DNA of 64,000 bases from JAXLWB01 sp046328715 (GCA_046328715.1 JAXLWB010000020.1:97560-161559), one strand, 5' to 3'. Counted from the first letter of the stretch, positions 18,249-27,250 are shown. Notes: generated from the letters alone by a model not told the origin. Translations and numbers: made by a program.

Positions 18249-18902
18249 ATGGCAAAACAGCGCTTTGCATTAGAAGTAAATGGACCAAAACGACTAGAGA
18301 TATCCTGGGGAATGTTTTGGAGAAATATCACTATCCGTCTGGATGATCAAATCATTGGGACGGTTCCCTCTAGGAAGGAACTGAGCCAGGGTTACGACAT
18401 CTTCCTGCCCGACACGTCGTTATTAAACATAAAATTTGCCCGTACCTTTATTACGCAGGAGTTGCAAGTGCTGCGCAATGGACAGCCATTGCCTGGTTCA
18501 GCCTCTGATCCGCAGAGCCGAGTAAATGCAGCAGCCAATGTGATCTTCTTTATCGCCGGGCTGAACATTGTTGTGGGGCTGATCGCGCTCTTCTTCCAGG
18601 TAGACTTCCTGTTGGCTTATGGCTTGGGCATTGAAAGCATTATTACCGGACTTATTTATGCTATTTTAGGCTTCTTTGTCAAGCGCAAGTCACTCGCTGC
18701 TCTGGTCATCGCCATCATTCTTTTCGTGTTGGATGGTGCCTTTGGGCTCGTCACCGCTGTCGAAGTAGGGGCCAATCCCGGCAGTATGGTAATCGCCCGT
18801 ATTGTCCTACTCATTCCCATGCTGCAAGGCTTCAGCGCCATCCGCAACCTCAAAAAGCCAGTGCGCCCTTCCCGGCCTGCCCTCATGTATAAACAGGGGT
18901 AG
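18249..18902 (+). CDS. Hypothetical membrane protein with about four transmembrane segments
   Basis: A 217-residue protein. The start at 18249 (MAKQRFALEVNG) has AGGAG upstream. Residues 1-85 are soluble and contain a beta-rich segment (ISWGMFWRNITIRLDDQIIG, SLLNIKFARTFITQELQVLRNG). Residues about 98-205 hold four hydrophobic helices (ANVIFFIAGLNIVVGLIALF, GIESIITGLIYAILGFFV, LAALVIAIILFVLDGAFGL, IVLLIPMLQGFSAI). The layout resembles small uncharacterised proteins of Chloroflexota and Cyanobacteria, and no function is recognised. Confidence 0.75.
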   Translation: MAKQRFALEVNGPKRLEISWGMFWRNITIRLDDQIIGTVPSRKELSQGYDIFLPDTSLLNIKFARTFITQELQVLRNGQPLPGSASDPQSRVNAAANVIFFIAGLNIVVGLIALFFQVDFLLAYGLGIESIITGLIYAILGFFVKRKSLAALVIAIILFVLDGAFGLVTAVEVGANPGSMVIARIVLLIPMLQGFSAIRNLKKPVRPSRPALMYKQG

Positions 18903-18906
18903 TGGA

Positions 18907-19000
18907 ATTGGGGATTGCGGATTGTCATCGCCTTACCTGATCCAGTGCAATGTGGGTCAGCAAGTTCTGTGTCACATTCATTCCGCAATCCGCAATCCAA
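18907..19000. repeat. Word-palindrome, GGATTGCGGATTG family
   Basis: The left word pair TTGGGGATTGCGGATTG and the right TTCCGCAATCCGCAATCCAA are complementary across about 57 bases. A single-arm relative (CGCAATCCGCAATCCGCAA) is at 43155-43173. It lies between two convergent genes. Confidence 0.7.
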
Positions 19001-19009
19001 ACTCCGCAA

Positions 19010-19843
19010 TCATCCTCTGCTTCTCCTTTGATATAAGGTAAACCCAATCGCACCCATCAATAGCGAATAGAGAATGCCTTCAGTGCCTGGGGAGAAGAAG
19101 ACGCCTGCTGTACCGGGGGCAAGTTGGATAAAACCACCGGAGAGCAAGCCGAGGCTGATGGCATTGGCCAGGTTGTGTAAGAGCCAACTTGGCCAGACCG
19201 ATTGGCTGATCAGCCGCAACTCGCCAAAAGCCAGGGCATGGAAGGGCAGCACAAGAAAGGCAAGTACAAGAAAGCTCGGAAGACTCAATGAGGTATGCCT
19301 TTGCAATTCAGCCCGATCCAAAAAATAGAGATAATAGGGCACGTGCCAACCTGCCCAAATCCAACCTGTGAGTAGCGCGTTGAGCAGCGGATGTACTGGC
19401 AGCGCTGCAAAGCGTGGTGTCAAGTAGCCTCGCCAGGCAAACTCCTCAAAAATATTCTTGACAGCTGCCGCTGCAAACCCCGTCCCCAGTACGATCCAAA
19501 GCGAGTTCCAACCCTGCTCAGCAAAGCCGCTCAACGAGATCGCTTTGCTGAGCCAACCACCAACCAGGCAAAGAAGCGTGACCAGCGGCACGATTAATAA
19601 GGCAAGCCCATACCACTGTCTGCTCGTCTTGAATTTGGGAGTGATACCGAGATCGCCCCAGCCGTCACCACCAAAGGCACGCAATAGTAGATTTGCCGCC
19701 AGCGGTGACGCCAGCCAGATCAGCACCCCTACCCCTTGCATCGGATCTGTTGGCGGGTTCAAACGGTCAATAGCCATGCCAACAAAGCCACCGCCCAGAG
19801 CAACCGCGGCGAAGATGATTAAGTTTCGTAATTTCTGATTCAT
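19010..19843 (-). CDS. CPBP family intramembrane glutamic protease
   Basis: A 277-residue polytopic membrane protein with about seven or eight hydrophobic segments. The Abi/CPBP catalytic motifs are present: EEFAWRGYL (EExxxR) at about residue 138, WAGWHVPYYLYF with the first histidine at about 170, and LLHNLANAISL in the last third. Such proteases act on membrane-embedded substrates; bacterial members have roles from CAAX-like processing to bacteriocin immunity. It lies head-to-tail downstream of the PadR gene on the same strand, 121 bases apart, so PadR could control it. Confidence 0.88.
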   Translation of the reverse strand: MNQKLRNLIIFAAVALGGGFVGMAIDRLNPPTDPMQGVGVLIWLASPLAANLLLRAFGGDGWGDLGITPKFKTSRQWYGLALLIVPLVTLLCLVGGWLSKAISLSGFAEQGWNSLWIVLGTGFAAAAVKNIFEEFAWRGYLTPRFAALPVHPLLNALLTGWIWAGWHVPYYLYFLDRAELQRHTSLSLPSFLVLAFLVLPFHALAFGELRLISQSVWPSWLLHNLANAISLGLLSGGFIQLAPGTAGVFFSPGTEGILYSLLMGAIGFTLYQRRSRG

Positions 19844-19964
19844 GCTAGATCCTACAAATAAGATGACGAGGTACGTGGATGCAACGGAAATTGCTAGGCC
19901 TGCCAGGGATTTGATTTATAGATCCTTGATTGTCTTATCTGCGTACAAATTTCGACCCCTGTGT

Positions 19965-20537
19965 CTAGGATTGAACGAGGTCGGTCAGCGTAAAGTTGCC
20001 TGCCTTGACCCGCTCAATGGCACTGGTCAGCCATGCCAACGCCGCTTGATTGCTACGAATACCATACTCCAGGGTTAGGACACTCAAAAAGAAAGCCCGC
20101 TGATCCTTTGCAGTCGCCTGTTTGGCCTGATTCATCCGGTAAATCGTGATATAGAGCGCCAACCGTTCTTCGATGGCCGCTTGTTCACGCCGCAACAAAC
20201 GGAATAACTCGTCGTCGGCGAGTTTTCCACCAAAATAAACCTGGATCAGAAAGGGTTCGCGAAAATCCTGTGGCGGCAATGGCGTCGAGAGCCAGCGATG
20301 CAGTTCACTGCGACCCTGCTCGGTGATGTGATAGAGCTTGACATCGAGACGTTCCTCACGCGCAATCACCTCCTGTTCTACCCAATCCTGTTCAAGCAAC
20401 TCCGCCAACGTGCGATAGATTTGGCTCTGATTGGCAGGCCAAAAATGTTGAATCGACTGGTCGAAGGCTTTCTTGAGGTCGTAGCCCGATAGCGATTGAA
20501 AAGAGAGAAAGCCGAGAATGGCATGTTTGAGTGACAT
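19965..20537 (-). CDS. PadR family transcriptional regulator
   Basis: A 190-residue regulator. The start at 20537 (MSLKHAILGFLSFQSLSGYD) is the family-typical one; an upstream in-frame ATG at 20597 is rejected. Residues 1-85 form the PadR winged helix-turn-helix (GYDLKKAFDQSIQHFWPANQ, SQIYRTLAELLEQDWVEQEV, LYHITEQGRSELHRWL). Residues 95-185 are a helical C-terminal dimerisation domain of the Vir-type subfamily. PadR proteins usually repress nearby stress or efflux genes. The upstream gap to the divergent PHP gene contains an 8+8 palindrome at 20766-20783 that could be its operator. Confidence 0.9.
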   Translation of the reverse strand: MSLKHAILGFLSFQSLSGYDLKKAFDQSIQHFWPANQSQIYRTLAELLEQDWVEQEVIAREERLDVKLYHITEQGRSELHRWLSTPLPPQDFREPFLIQVYFGGKLADDELFRLLRREQAAIEERLALYITIYRMNQAKQATAKDQRAFFLSVLTLEYGIRSNQAALAWLTSAIERVKAGNFTLTDLVQS

Positions 20538-20765
20538 GATCAATCGATTTAGAGCAGATTTCCTGCTCGCTGCTATACTGAAAGGAAAGAGGCTCATCCA
20601 TCATTGACATTTGATAATCATCTTCTGGTACCGTAGCCGCTGCCTTTAGCTGCGGATCGTCGCTCTATGCAACCTGTATGCATAAATGCAAGCATCTACG
20701 CTTCACCAAATTTGTTATTCAAATCTTATAAGGTTGAGCAAAGGGTATCCGTATGATACAAATAC

Positions 20766-20783
20766 TATAGTACTTGTACTATA
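20766..20783. promoter_or_regulatory. Candidate operator palindrome in the padR/PHP divergent region
   Basis: The sequence TATAGTACTTGTACTATA is a perfect inverted repeat of two 8-base arms around TT. It lies 27 bases upstream of the PHP start and about 230 bases upstream of the padR start. PadR-type regulators bind short AT-rich dyads, so it is a fair operator candidate. It also resembles a -10 region, so the dyad could be partly coincidental. Confidence 0.35.
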
Positions 20784-20809
20784 TATCACTCTAACAAAAA
20801 AGGAAAATT

Positions 20810-22168
20810 ATGAGTACGCCTGCTCCACAAAAGATTGAATTATACGGTCAATTGACCTCAGCCGATATGCGCCAGACCAAACCGATTCATATCCAGGTGC
20901 CCGAAGGAGTCACCAACATTCATTTCCTCTTTGACCATCACCCGAAGTGGGCGGATGACCAGCGGCTGCGCCACCAGATCAGCCTGATGATCTTCGACAC
21001 GCAGGGACCGCGCTTTGAAATTTCGATTCCTGACGAGAAGGGCGTCTTTATCAACGCCGCTCGTGCTACGCCTGGTGGTACTCCAGGAGCTGTCCATGCA
21101 GGTCAATGGATGGTCTTCATCCTCGTTCATCGCCTGCTCTCCGATTTACCGGTGGAGTACAAACTCACAGTTACCTTCTCCTTTGACCCGCTGCAAGAGG
21201 ACACCCAACCGTGGCCAGTAGGTCAAACCCTGCGCCGTGGACCTGGCTGGTATCGTGGCGATCTGCACGCCCACACTATCCATTCCGATGGCCTGTGGGA
21301 CATTCCCGATATTGTGCAATTCTGGAAGCAAAAAGGGGTGGACTTTATGACCTTGAGCGACCACAACACGATCTCTGGTCTGCCCCAGGTGCGCAGCCTC
21401 ACCGATAACCAGATTCTGACGATGGGAGGGATTGAACTATCAACCTATTGGGGCCATGCCGTGGCGGTGGGCGTTCATAAGTGGTTCGACTGGCGCAAAC
21501 TGGATGGCACGCAGATCACGATGCATGAGTTAGCGCAACAGGTGATCGACGCTGGCTATCTCTTCACCATTGCCCATCCCTTCGACCCAGGCGACCCGAC
21601 CTGTTGCGGCTGTCGCTGGGAATATTACGATATGATGCCGGGCAATGCTCTCGCCGTCGAAATCTGGAATGGCCCGTGGAGCACGCGCAATCAGGAGGCG
21701 CTCACCTGGTTCTACCACTGGCTCAATGAGGGGCATCGAGTGACGGCGGTTTCGGGCACCGACTTCCATTGCCCGCCTGCCGATGGGGAACGAGATGCGG
21801 TCAACGTCGTTTATGCCCAGGAACTGAGTGAAAGTGCCATTATCGAGGCGGTGAAGGCAGGTCGTTGTTACGTCAGTGCTGGTCCAGAACTACTGCTGAT
21901 TGCCCAAAGCGCCTCTGGTCAGAGCGCCATGATCGGCGACACACTGCCCTCCGAATCCGCCACCATCACCGTACGTTGGCACGGCGGCCATGAGGGTGAC
22001 AGTGTTCGCTTCGTAGTCGATGGCAAAACCTACCGCGAAAAGATCGTCGGCGCTGAAGGGGAACTCACCTGGCAGCTTGGCCCTGGCCAAGCCCGCTGGT
22101 GTACTGCCGAACTACGCGACGCCAACGAAGATTTGTGGGCCGTGACGAATCCAATCTTTTGGAAGTAA
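20810..22168 (+). CDS. PHP-domain metallohydrolase (CehA/McbA family)
   Basis: A 452-residue cytoplasmic protein. Residues 1-140 form a beta-rich N-terminal domain seen in many stand-alone PHP proteins. The PHP domain starts near residue 145: RGDLHAHTIHSDG gives the metal-binding histidines, followed by DFMTLSDHNTISGL, GIELSTYWGHAVAVG, FTIAHPFDPG and GTDFHCP. The C-terminal 80 residues are an immunoglobulin-like extension (TITVRWHGGHEGDSVRFVVDG). A phosphoesterase or carbamate hydrolase activity is plausible, with the substrate unknown. The ribosome binding site is AAAGGAAAA. Confidence 0.88.
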   Translation: MSTPAPQKIELYGQLTSADMRQTKPIHIQVPEGVTNIHFLFDHHPKWADDQRLRHQISLMIFDTQGPRFEISIPDEKGVFINAARATPGGTPGAVHAGQWMVFILVHRLLSDLPVEYKLTVTFSFDPLQEDTQPWPVGQTLRRGPGWYRGDLHAHTIHSDGLWDIPDIVQFWKQKGVDFMTLSDHNTISGLPQVRSLTDNQILTMGGIELSTYWGHAVAVGVHKWFDWRKLDGTQITMHELAQQVIDAGYLFTIAHPFDPGDPTCCGCRWEYYDMMPGNALAVEIWNGPWSTRNQEALTWFYHWLNEGHRVTAVSGTDFHCPPADGERDAVNVVYAQELSESAIIEAVKAGRCYVSAGPELLLIAQSASGQSAMIGDTLPSESATITVRWHGGHEGDSVRFVVDGKTYREKIVGAEGELTWQLGPGQARWCTAELRDANEDLWAVTNPIFWK

Positions 22169-22235
22169 GACAGGGGGACAGTAGACAGTATCTCTGTCTA
22201 CTGCTTCACTGTCCCACTGCCCTGCTGTCCGTCTC
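22167..22235. repeat. Word-palindrome, GACAGT family
   Basis: The left arm (AAGACAGGGGGACAGTAGAC) and the right arm (CACTGTCCCACTGCCCTGCTG, partial complement) form an imperfect stem directly after the PHP gene stop. It may end that transcript before the MFS gene. Confidence 0.65.
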
Positions 22236-22293
22236 TCACCGTTTTGCCACCAGCCTCGATCTATGGCAAGATCGGCGAGTCAAGTAACCAACT

Positions 22294-23505
22294 ATGCTCC
22301 AACTTTTTGCTTCCCTGTTGCGTGCCGCTCGCCGTCCCGAGATCTTGGCCATCTGCGCCGTGGTCTTTCTGGCTGATGTCACGATGGGTTTTATCGTGCC
22401 TACGCTTTCGCTCTATGCCCAGAGCCTGGGTGCCTCGCTTGCGCTGATCGGTGCGATCAGTGGGTCCGTCAACGTGGTTTCGACGCTGGTCGCTGTGCCG
22501 ATTGGGTTACTCTCCGACCAGCAGGGACGCCGCCGGGTGATCAGCGTTGGTATGTTCTGTTTTGCGCTCTCGGCCATTCTCTATACAGTGGTCCCCAATC
22601 CTTATTGGCTCTTTCCGGTGCGTGTGATCGCAGGCATCGGTAGCGTGGCCTCTTTCACGATTGCCACCGCCTACATCGGCGACATCGTGCGCCACGAGGA
22701 TCGTGGTCCGGCGATTGGGCTCTTCACCACGGCGATGGGGCTTGGCTTTACAATTGGTCCGGCGATTGGCGGCTTGGTTGCCACCTATTACGGCTACCGC
22801 GGCAGCTACCGCTTGGCGGCGGTCATCGGCCTGATCGGGATGGTGATTGCATATCAGGCCTTACGTGAACCGAAAACAGGCACTGCCGAATTATCGACAG
22901 CGCGTGCTATCGCCATCACCGGCTCTCTGCGCCAACGATTGGCTGCGCTCAGTCAGCATCCTGGCCTGTTGGCTGCCTGCCTCACCAACCTGACTGGCAG
23001 TATGATTTTCAACGTTGTTTTCAGCTTCGTTCCTTTGCTGGCGGCTGGTCTGGGCAGCAATGACGCTGCCATTGGCTCACTCTTCGCCGCCCGCGGACTG
23101 GCCTCGGCCTGCTCTCGCCTGCCGACTGGACTACTCACTACCCGCTTTGGTGCCCGACGACTAATTCTGATTTCCATGTTGGTTTCTACTGGCATCATGC
23201 TTGGCTTGGCCCGCGCGAATACTGCCGCTTTGCCCCTTCTCCTTATCTTCGAAGGCATCAGCTACGGCATGATGCTCACTGCTGGTCACGCCTACCTGAC
23301 TGAACAGACCGACAATGCCACACGCGGCGTCGCTACCGGTGTCTATGGCATGATGGGCAGTATCGGCGGTGCGTCCGGCCCGCTGCTTATGGGATTTGTC
23401 GCTGATTGGTGGGGTTTGCCTGCTGTTTTCTGGTGCAGCGCAGCCTTGGTGGCGGTGTTGTTGCTGACGGTACTAGCAAGAAGAGGTGACAAGGTGACAG
23501 GGTGA
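22294..23505 (+). CDS. MFS transporter (drug/proton antiporter type)
   Basis: A 403-residue protein with the hydrophobicity of 12 transmembrane helices. The first cytoplasmic loop has PIGLLSDQQGRRRVISVG, matching the MFS motif A. The matching loop in the second half is LPTGLLTTRFGARRLILIS. Segment 4-5 contains GLGFTIGPAIGGLVATYYGYRG, close to the antiporter motif C. It most likely exports a small molecule in exchange for protons. The substrate is unknown. Confidence 0.9.
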   Translation: MLQLFASLLRAARRPEILAICAVVFLADVTMGFIVPTLSLYAQSLGASLALIGAISGSVNVVSTLVAVPIGLLSDQQGRRRVISVGMFCFALSAILYTVVPNPYWLFPVRVIAGIGSVASFTIATAYIGDIVRHEDRGPAIGLFTTAMGLGFTIGPAIGGLVATYYGYRGSYRLAAVIGLIGMVIAYQALREPKTGTAELSTARAIAITGSLRQRLAALSQHPGLLAACLTNLTGSMIFNVVFSFVPLLAAGLGSNDAAIGSLFAARGLASACSRLPTGLLTTRFGARRLILISMLVSTGIMLGLARANTAALPLLLIFEGISYGMMLTAGHAYLTEQTDNATRGVATGVYGMMGSIGGASGPLLMGFVADWWGLPAVFWCSAALVAVLLLTVLARRGDKVTG

Positions 23506-23562
23506 TGCCGACCCAGTGGATGCTGTGGCGGGCAAAAAAGGGTCGGAAATGGCTACTATGGT

Positions 23563-23644
23563 ACACCTGGCAGGTTTGAAAGAGGAGCGAGTGACCGAGT
23601 TCATCGAAATCATCATTGGTTGCTCGATAAAACCTGCCAGGTGT
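23563..23644. repeat. Long-range perfect inverted repeat (ACACCTGGCAGGTTT)
   Basis: Two exact 15-base arms, ACACCTGGCAGGTTT at 23563-23577 and its complement at 23630-23644, flank a 52-base interior that itself has weak dyads. It sits between the convergent MFS and PNPOx-fold genes. It belongs to neither of the main word families and may be another dispersed element. Confidence 0.7.
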
Positions 23645-23672
23645 TCTGTTCAGACAGTTTCCCAGTGCCCAG

Positions 23673-24200
23673 CTATGCCCGCTGCTGGCCAGCTAGGCTG
23701 ATCTTTTCGTTTTCGCCGCCCTGGTAGGGTTGACCAGTCATCAATGCCTTGGCAAAACCCACGAGTTGGACGACCATGCCGTTGGCTGATTCCCAATACT
23801 CTGCCTTCTCAACATGGATCTTGAGCAAGGCCAGATTTGGATCGTCCTGCCCATCGGGAAACCAAGCTTTATAGATGGGATTCCACAACTCCTTGATCTT
23901 TGATTTGTCGCGCACCAATTCGGCTTGACCTGACACCGAGACATAACGCTGCTCCTTGACGTCAGCATAACTCACATTCACCTGGCGATTCTTGCGCGTC
24001 TCATGGACCTTTGCGCTGTCGGCACCGGTAAAGAACCAAAGGTCGCCATCAAATTCGATCTGCTGCGTTCCCATTGGTCGGCTGCGCAGCGTGCCGTCGT
24101 TGTCAATGGTTGTCAACATGGCAATGTCGATGTCCTCGATCAGTTCGCCCAGCTTCTTGATATCTTCACTCTGACCATTGAGTTCAGTTTTGTTTTTCAT
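23673..24200 (-). CDS. Pyridoxamine 5'-phosphate oxidase family protein (general stress protein 26-like)
   Basis: A 175-residue split-barrel flavin-fold protein. The start at 24200 (MKNKTELNGQSEDIKKL) follows GGAG; an in-frame ATG at 24284 is further from a ribosome binding site. Family motifs are IAMLTTIDNDGTLRSRPMG, DLWFFTGADSAKVHETRKN, VNVSYADVKEQRYVSVSG and ELWNPIYKAWFPDGQDDPNL. The last of these is typical of the GSP26 subfamily with a short C-terminal extension. It may bind FMN, FAD or F420, with a general stress role inferred from the family. Confidence 0.88.
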   Translation of the reverse strand: MKNKTELNGQSEDIKKLGELIEDIDIAMLTTIDNDGTLRSRPMGTQQIEFDGDLWFFTGADSAKVHETRKNRQVNVSYADVKEQRYVSVSGQAELVRDKSKIKELWNPIYKAWFPDGQDDPNLALLKIHVEKAEYWESANGMVVQLVGFAKALMTGQPYQGGENEKISLAGQQRA

Positions 24201-24402
24201 AGCACTTTTCTCCATTCGCTTTAAGGTTGGCTGCGTCAGGCCTTTGCAAATGGCGGCAGACCGCGTTGCTACAGGCTGACGCAATAAAGTTGCCCGGATA
24301 GAATAGCAACTGTGCCTATGTCCGTCTATAGGTCATATTAGGAAAAGGGCTATAAGAGAGGTATAGAAATAAGTGGATAAGGAGGCAATTACATCTTCCC
24401 TG

Positions 24403-25224
24403 TTACTTTGCGACCCCAAGCGCGCCTAAATAGCGCATCGCCTGCGGAATCTTATTGGCATCGCGCAGTTCGAGCAACAGACGGGGCAGATGATCCAACT
24501 CGCTGAGTGCCTCGAAGACGGCCTGCCAGTTGACGTTGCCCATGCCGGGTGGCCAATGGCGGTCGAGGTGACCATCGACATCCTGCAAATGAAGATGATC
24601 CAGTAGCTTGGCGCCTTCGCGAATCCATTGATCGGGCATCGCTCCACCAAATTGGTGCATGATCAATGCGTGGCCAGTATCAACGCTGAGTCGAACGTAG
24701 GGGCTGTTGAAGGAGCGAATCAAGGAGAGCAGCGGGACGAGGCTGTTGTCGTAGCAGACTTCAATCATGAGAGGGCAGTTGATCTGCGCTGCGAGAGGGA
24801 CGATTTCATCAAGGACCGCATGGGCGAGGTCGATCTCTTGCTGGAGTCCCTGACTCCACGAGTGATGCATCTGTGCATGGCCGAAACAATCAAAGGGGCT
24901 GTGCAGCACCATATGGCTGGCCTGCAACTCAGCGCAGATTTCCAACGCTTGTTTGAGTCGCTCCTGCACCAAGCGCTGTACTCGACGATCGATGGTAATC
25001 AGGGGCAGACCATCGGTCGGCCCGTGGATGCCAAGACGACCCCTGTAGCCGTCGAGTTGCGCCTTTGCCTCGCTGATGCGCGGACGCCAATCTTCGTCAA
25101 GCAGGTTGTTGTTGTAAAAATCTTGAATCTCCAGGTTGCGTTGGTCGGCAAGCAGCCATTCACGAAAAGTGGCGAGCTTGGCAATGGGCATCGCTGCACC
25201 AATCAGGATCGGCAGTGCATTCAT
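24403..25224 (-). CDS. Sugar phosphate isomerase/epimerase (xylose isomerase-like TIM barrel)
   Basis: A 273-residue AP-endonuclease-2-fold protein. Metal-site segments are SHMVLHSPFDC, CPLMIEVCYDNS (Glu ligand), VRLSVDTGHALI (Asp and His ligands), DHLHLQDVDG and LLLELRD (final Glu). It overlaps the upstream ATPase gene by four bases (ATGA), so it belongs to the ABC transporter operon. An isomerisation or epimerisation of the imported sugar or polyol is the likely role. A second, distinct member is at 28451-29410 in the same operon. Confidence 0.85.
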   Translation of the reverse strand: MNALPILIGAAMPIAKLATFREWLLADQRNLEIQDFYNNNLLDEDWRPRISEAKAQLDGYRGRLGIHGPTDGLPLITIDRRVQRLVQERLKQALEICAELQASHMVLHSPFDCFGHAQMHHSWSQGLQQEIDLAHAVLDEIVPLAAQINCPLMIEVCYDNSLVPLLSLIRSFNSPYVRLSVDTGHALIMHQFGGAMPDQWIREGAKLLDHLHLQDVDGHLDRHWPPGMGNVNWQAVFEALSELDHLPRLLLELRDANKIPQAMRYLGALGVAK

Positions 25225-26315
25225 GCGGCAACCAGCATCGTTTTGAGGTTAACTTCAACTGGGGCCGCTTCTTGGGCGTAGACCAGATAGCGCGTGGGTA
25301 GCAACTCGACCGAATTGCCCTCTTCGACCTCAATCGCCTTAGGCAGATAGACCTTGATCACCCCAGTACTCGGCACATTGACAAAGACCTTGCGATAGTG
25401 CCCTAGATCACTGACCTGTGTGATCTGCCCCTGCCAGGGACGCACGCCGTTGAGACTCTCGGCTGTGTTGACACCTTTGACCAGTGTGATATCTTCGGGA
25501 CGGATGGCCAGCGTCACTTGTTTGCCGGTCAGGTTATTGGGCGCAGGCAGGCGATTTTGTCCAGCAAAGATCGCATCCGCCTGCACGTCGGCGTCAAGCA
25601 TGTTCATGGTGCCGATAAAGTCAGCCACAAAGCGAGATTGGGGCAGGGCGTAGATCGTGCTCGGTTTGTCGAGTTGTTCGATCTTGCCCCGGCTCATCAC
25701 AGCGATGCGGTCGGCAATGCTCAGCGCCTCTTCCTGGTCGTGGGTGACAAAGATCGTCGTGATCTTGACGTTGCGCTGGATGCTGCGTACCTCTTCGCGC
25801 AGGCGCACACGCAATAGCGCATCCAGGTTGCTGAAAGGCTCATCCAGCAGCAGAATCTTGGGTTTGAGTACCAGGGCACGGGCCAAGGCCACACGTTGCT
25901 GTTCGCCACCCGAAAGTTGGGCGGGAAAGCGCGTGCCGTAATGGGGCAGGCCGACCAACTCCAACGCCGAATTCACTTCACGGTCCACTTCGCTCTTGCT
26001 CATATTGCGCAAGCGCAAGCCAAAGGCGATGTTGTCATAAATGCGCATGTGCGGCCAGAGCGTAAACTTCTGAAAGACCATCGCTGTCGGTCGGCGGTTG
26101 GGCGGCAGATGGACGACTGAGTCGCCGTCGATCTGCACATCACCCGAGGTTGGATCTTCAAAGCCAGCGATCATGCGCAATGCGGTTGATTTGCCACAGC
26201 CCGAAGGCCCCAACATCGAAAGAAACTCGCCATCGGCAACCTTCAAGGTAATATCATTCACCGCTGTCACATCGCCAAAACGTTTAGTGAGATTGAGAAG
26301 AGAGAGTGTAGCCAT
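25221..26315 (-). CDS. ABC transporter ATP-binding protein (PotA/FbpC-like, with TOBE domain)
   Basis: A 364-residue ATPase. Walker A is GPSGCGKST, the signature is LSGGEQQRVALARAL, Walker B is ILLLDEPFSNLDA and the switch histidine is in FVTHDQEEAL. Residues about 275-360 form a TOBE-like C-terminal domain (QVTLAIRPEDITLVKG) that often has a regulatory role. The two permeases and the lipoprotein lie upstream, and the gene ends inside the ATG of the isomerase. Together they form a type I importer related to the spermidine/ferric/phosphonate class. Confidence 0.93.
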   Translation of the reverse strand: MATLSLLNLTKRFGDVTAVNDITLKVADGEFLSMLGPSGCGKSTALRMIAGFEDPTSGDVQIDGDSVVHLPPNRRPTAMVFQKFTLWPHMRIYDNIAFGLRLRNMSKSEVDREVNSALELVGLPHYGTRFPAQLSGGEQQRVALARALVLKPKILLLDEPFSNLDALLRVRLREEVRSIQRNVKITTIFVTHDQEEALSIADRIAVMSRGKIEQLDKPSTIYALPQSRFVADFIGTMNMLDADVQADAIFAGQNRLPAPNNLTGKQVTLAIRPEDITLVKGVNTAESLNGVRPWQGQITQVSDLGHYRKVFVNVPSTGVIKVYLPKAIEVEEGNSVELLPTRYLVYAQEAAPVEVNLKTMLVAA

Positions 26316-26321
26316 AAGTAT

Positions 26322-26417
26322 TGACAGAAAGACAGAAAGATAGGAAGATGAGAAGGTGAGAAGACAAGAAAATGTTGCCAGCTTTTAGTCTTCCTGTCTT
26401 CTTGTCTTCCTGTCTGG
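26322..26417. repeat. Word-palindrome, GACAGAAAGACAG family
   Basis: Left words AGACAGAAAGATAGGAAGATG and AGAAGACAAGAAAA are mirrored by TCTTCCTGTCTTCTTGTCTT on the right. It lies between permease 2 and the ATPase gene and would be transcribed inside the operon, where it may set relative expression by stabilising or ending transcripts. Confidence 0.7.
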
Positions 26418-26419
26418 TT

Positions 26420-27247
26420 TTACACGCCAAACCCCGCCGCCACGGCGTTGCCGCGTAGGAAGCGTTGGGCAAAGGTCAAGAGTACCAATGAAGGCAGCCA
26501 GAGCAGGAGCGAGATCACTGCGCCATATTGAACGACGATCTGATTGTTGATATATTGATACATCAGCACCGGCATGGTGCGTACGTTGGGTACGCCGATC
26601 AGCAGTGCCCCTTGCGACTCGTAAAAGGTGTTGACAAAGGTCAGCAGCAAGGCTGCCGCCAACGAGGGAAAGACCATCGGCAATGTGATCTGCCAAAAGA
26701 CGCGCAGCCGCGATGCCCCCACATCCAGGGCCGCCTCCTCTAGCGCTCGATCCACATTCTGAAAGGCCGAGGTCGGAATCCAGATCATCAGCAGCAAGGT
26801 GTTGACGATTTGGATCAGGATCACGCCCGGAATCGTCCCCACCAGGCCAAGCCGGAAAAAGACAATTGCAATGCTGACATAAAGCCCAAAGCGGGGGAAG
26901 GCATTGGTGATCAAAAACGAGAGCAGCAGCGGCTGACGAAAGCGAAAGTTGAAACGGGCAAAGGCATAGGCGGCAGGCAGACAAATCACGGCTGAGAGCA
27001 GCGTCACCACGATCGACAATGCAAAGCTGAGCGGCAGTGCCTTGGAGATGTCGGCACGGGCCAACGTTTCACCCCAATACTTCAGTCCCCACTCGGTCGG
27101 GATCAGCGAGGGATAGCGCCACTTGAGAGCAAAGGCCCACAGAAAGACCGAGCTGATCGGCCCCAAAATAAAGATGATCAACCCAATCAGCGCCACCAGG
27201 CCAAAGGCTTCACGCTGTACCACGGGCGAAAAGAGTCGGCGATTCAT
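26420..27247 (-). CDS. ABC transporter permease 2
   Basis: A 275-residue inner-membrane protein with about six hydrophobic helices. The EAA-type loop that docks on the ATPase is readable as EEAALDVGASRLRVFWQITLPMVFPSL. It starts three bases after the stop of permease 1, so the two are cotranslated. The C-terminus ends shortly after the last helix (FLRGNAVAAGFGV). Confidence 0.92.
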   Translation of the reverse strand: MNRRLFSPVVQREAFGLVALIGLIIFILGPISSVFLWAFALKWRYPSLIPTEWGLKYWGETLARADISKALPLSFALSIVVTLLSAVICLPAAYAFARFNFRFRQPLLLSFLITNAFPRFGLYVSIAIVFFRLGLVGTIPGVILIQIVNTLLLMIWIPTSAFQNVDRALEEAALDVGASRLRVFWQITLPMVFPSLAAALLLTFVNTFYESQGALLIGVPNVRTMPVLMYQYINNQIVVQYGAVISLLLWLPSLVLLTFAQRFLRGNAVAAGFGV

Positions 27248-27250
27248 CGG

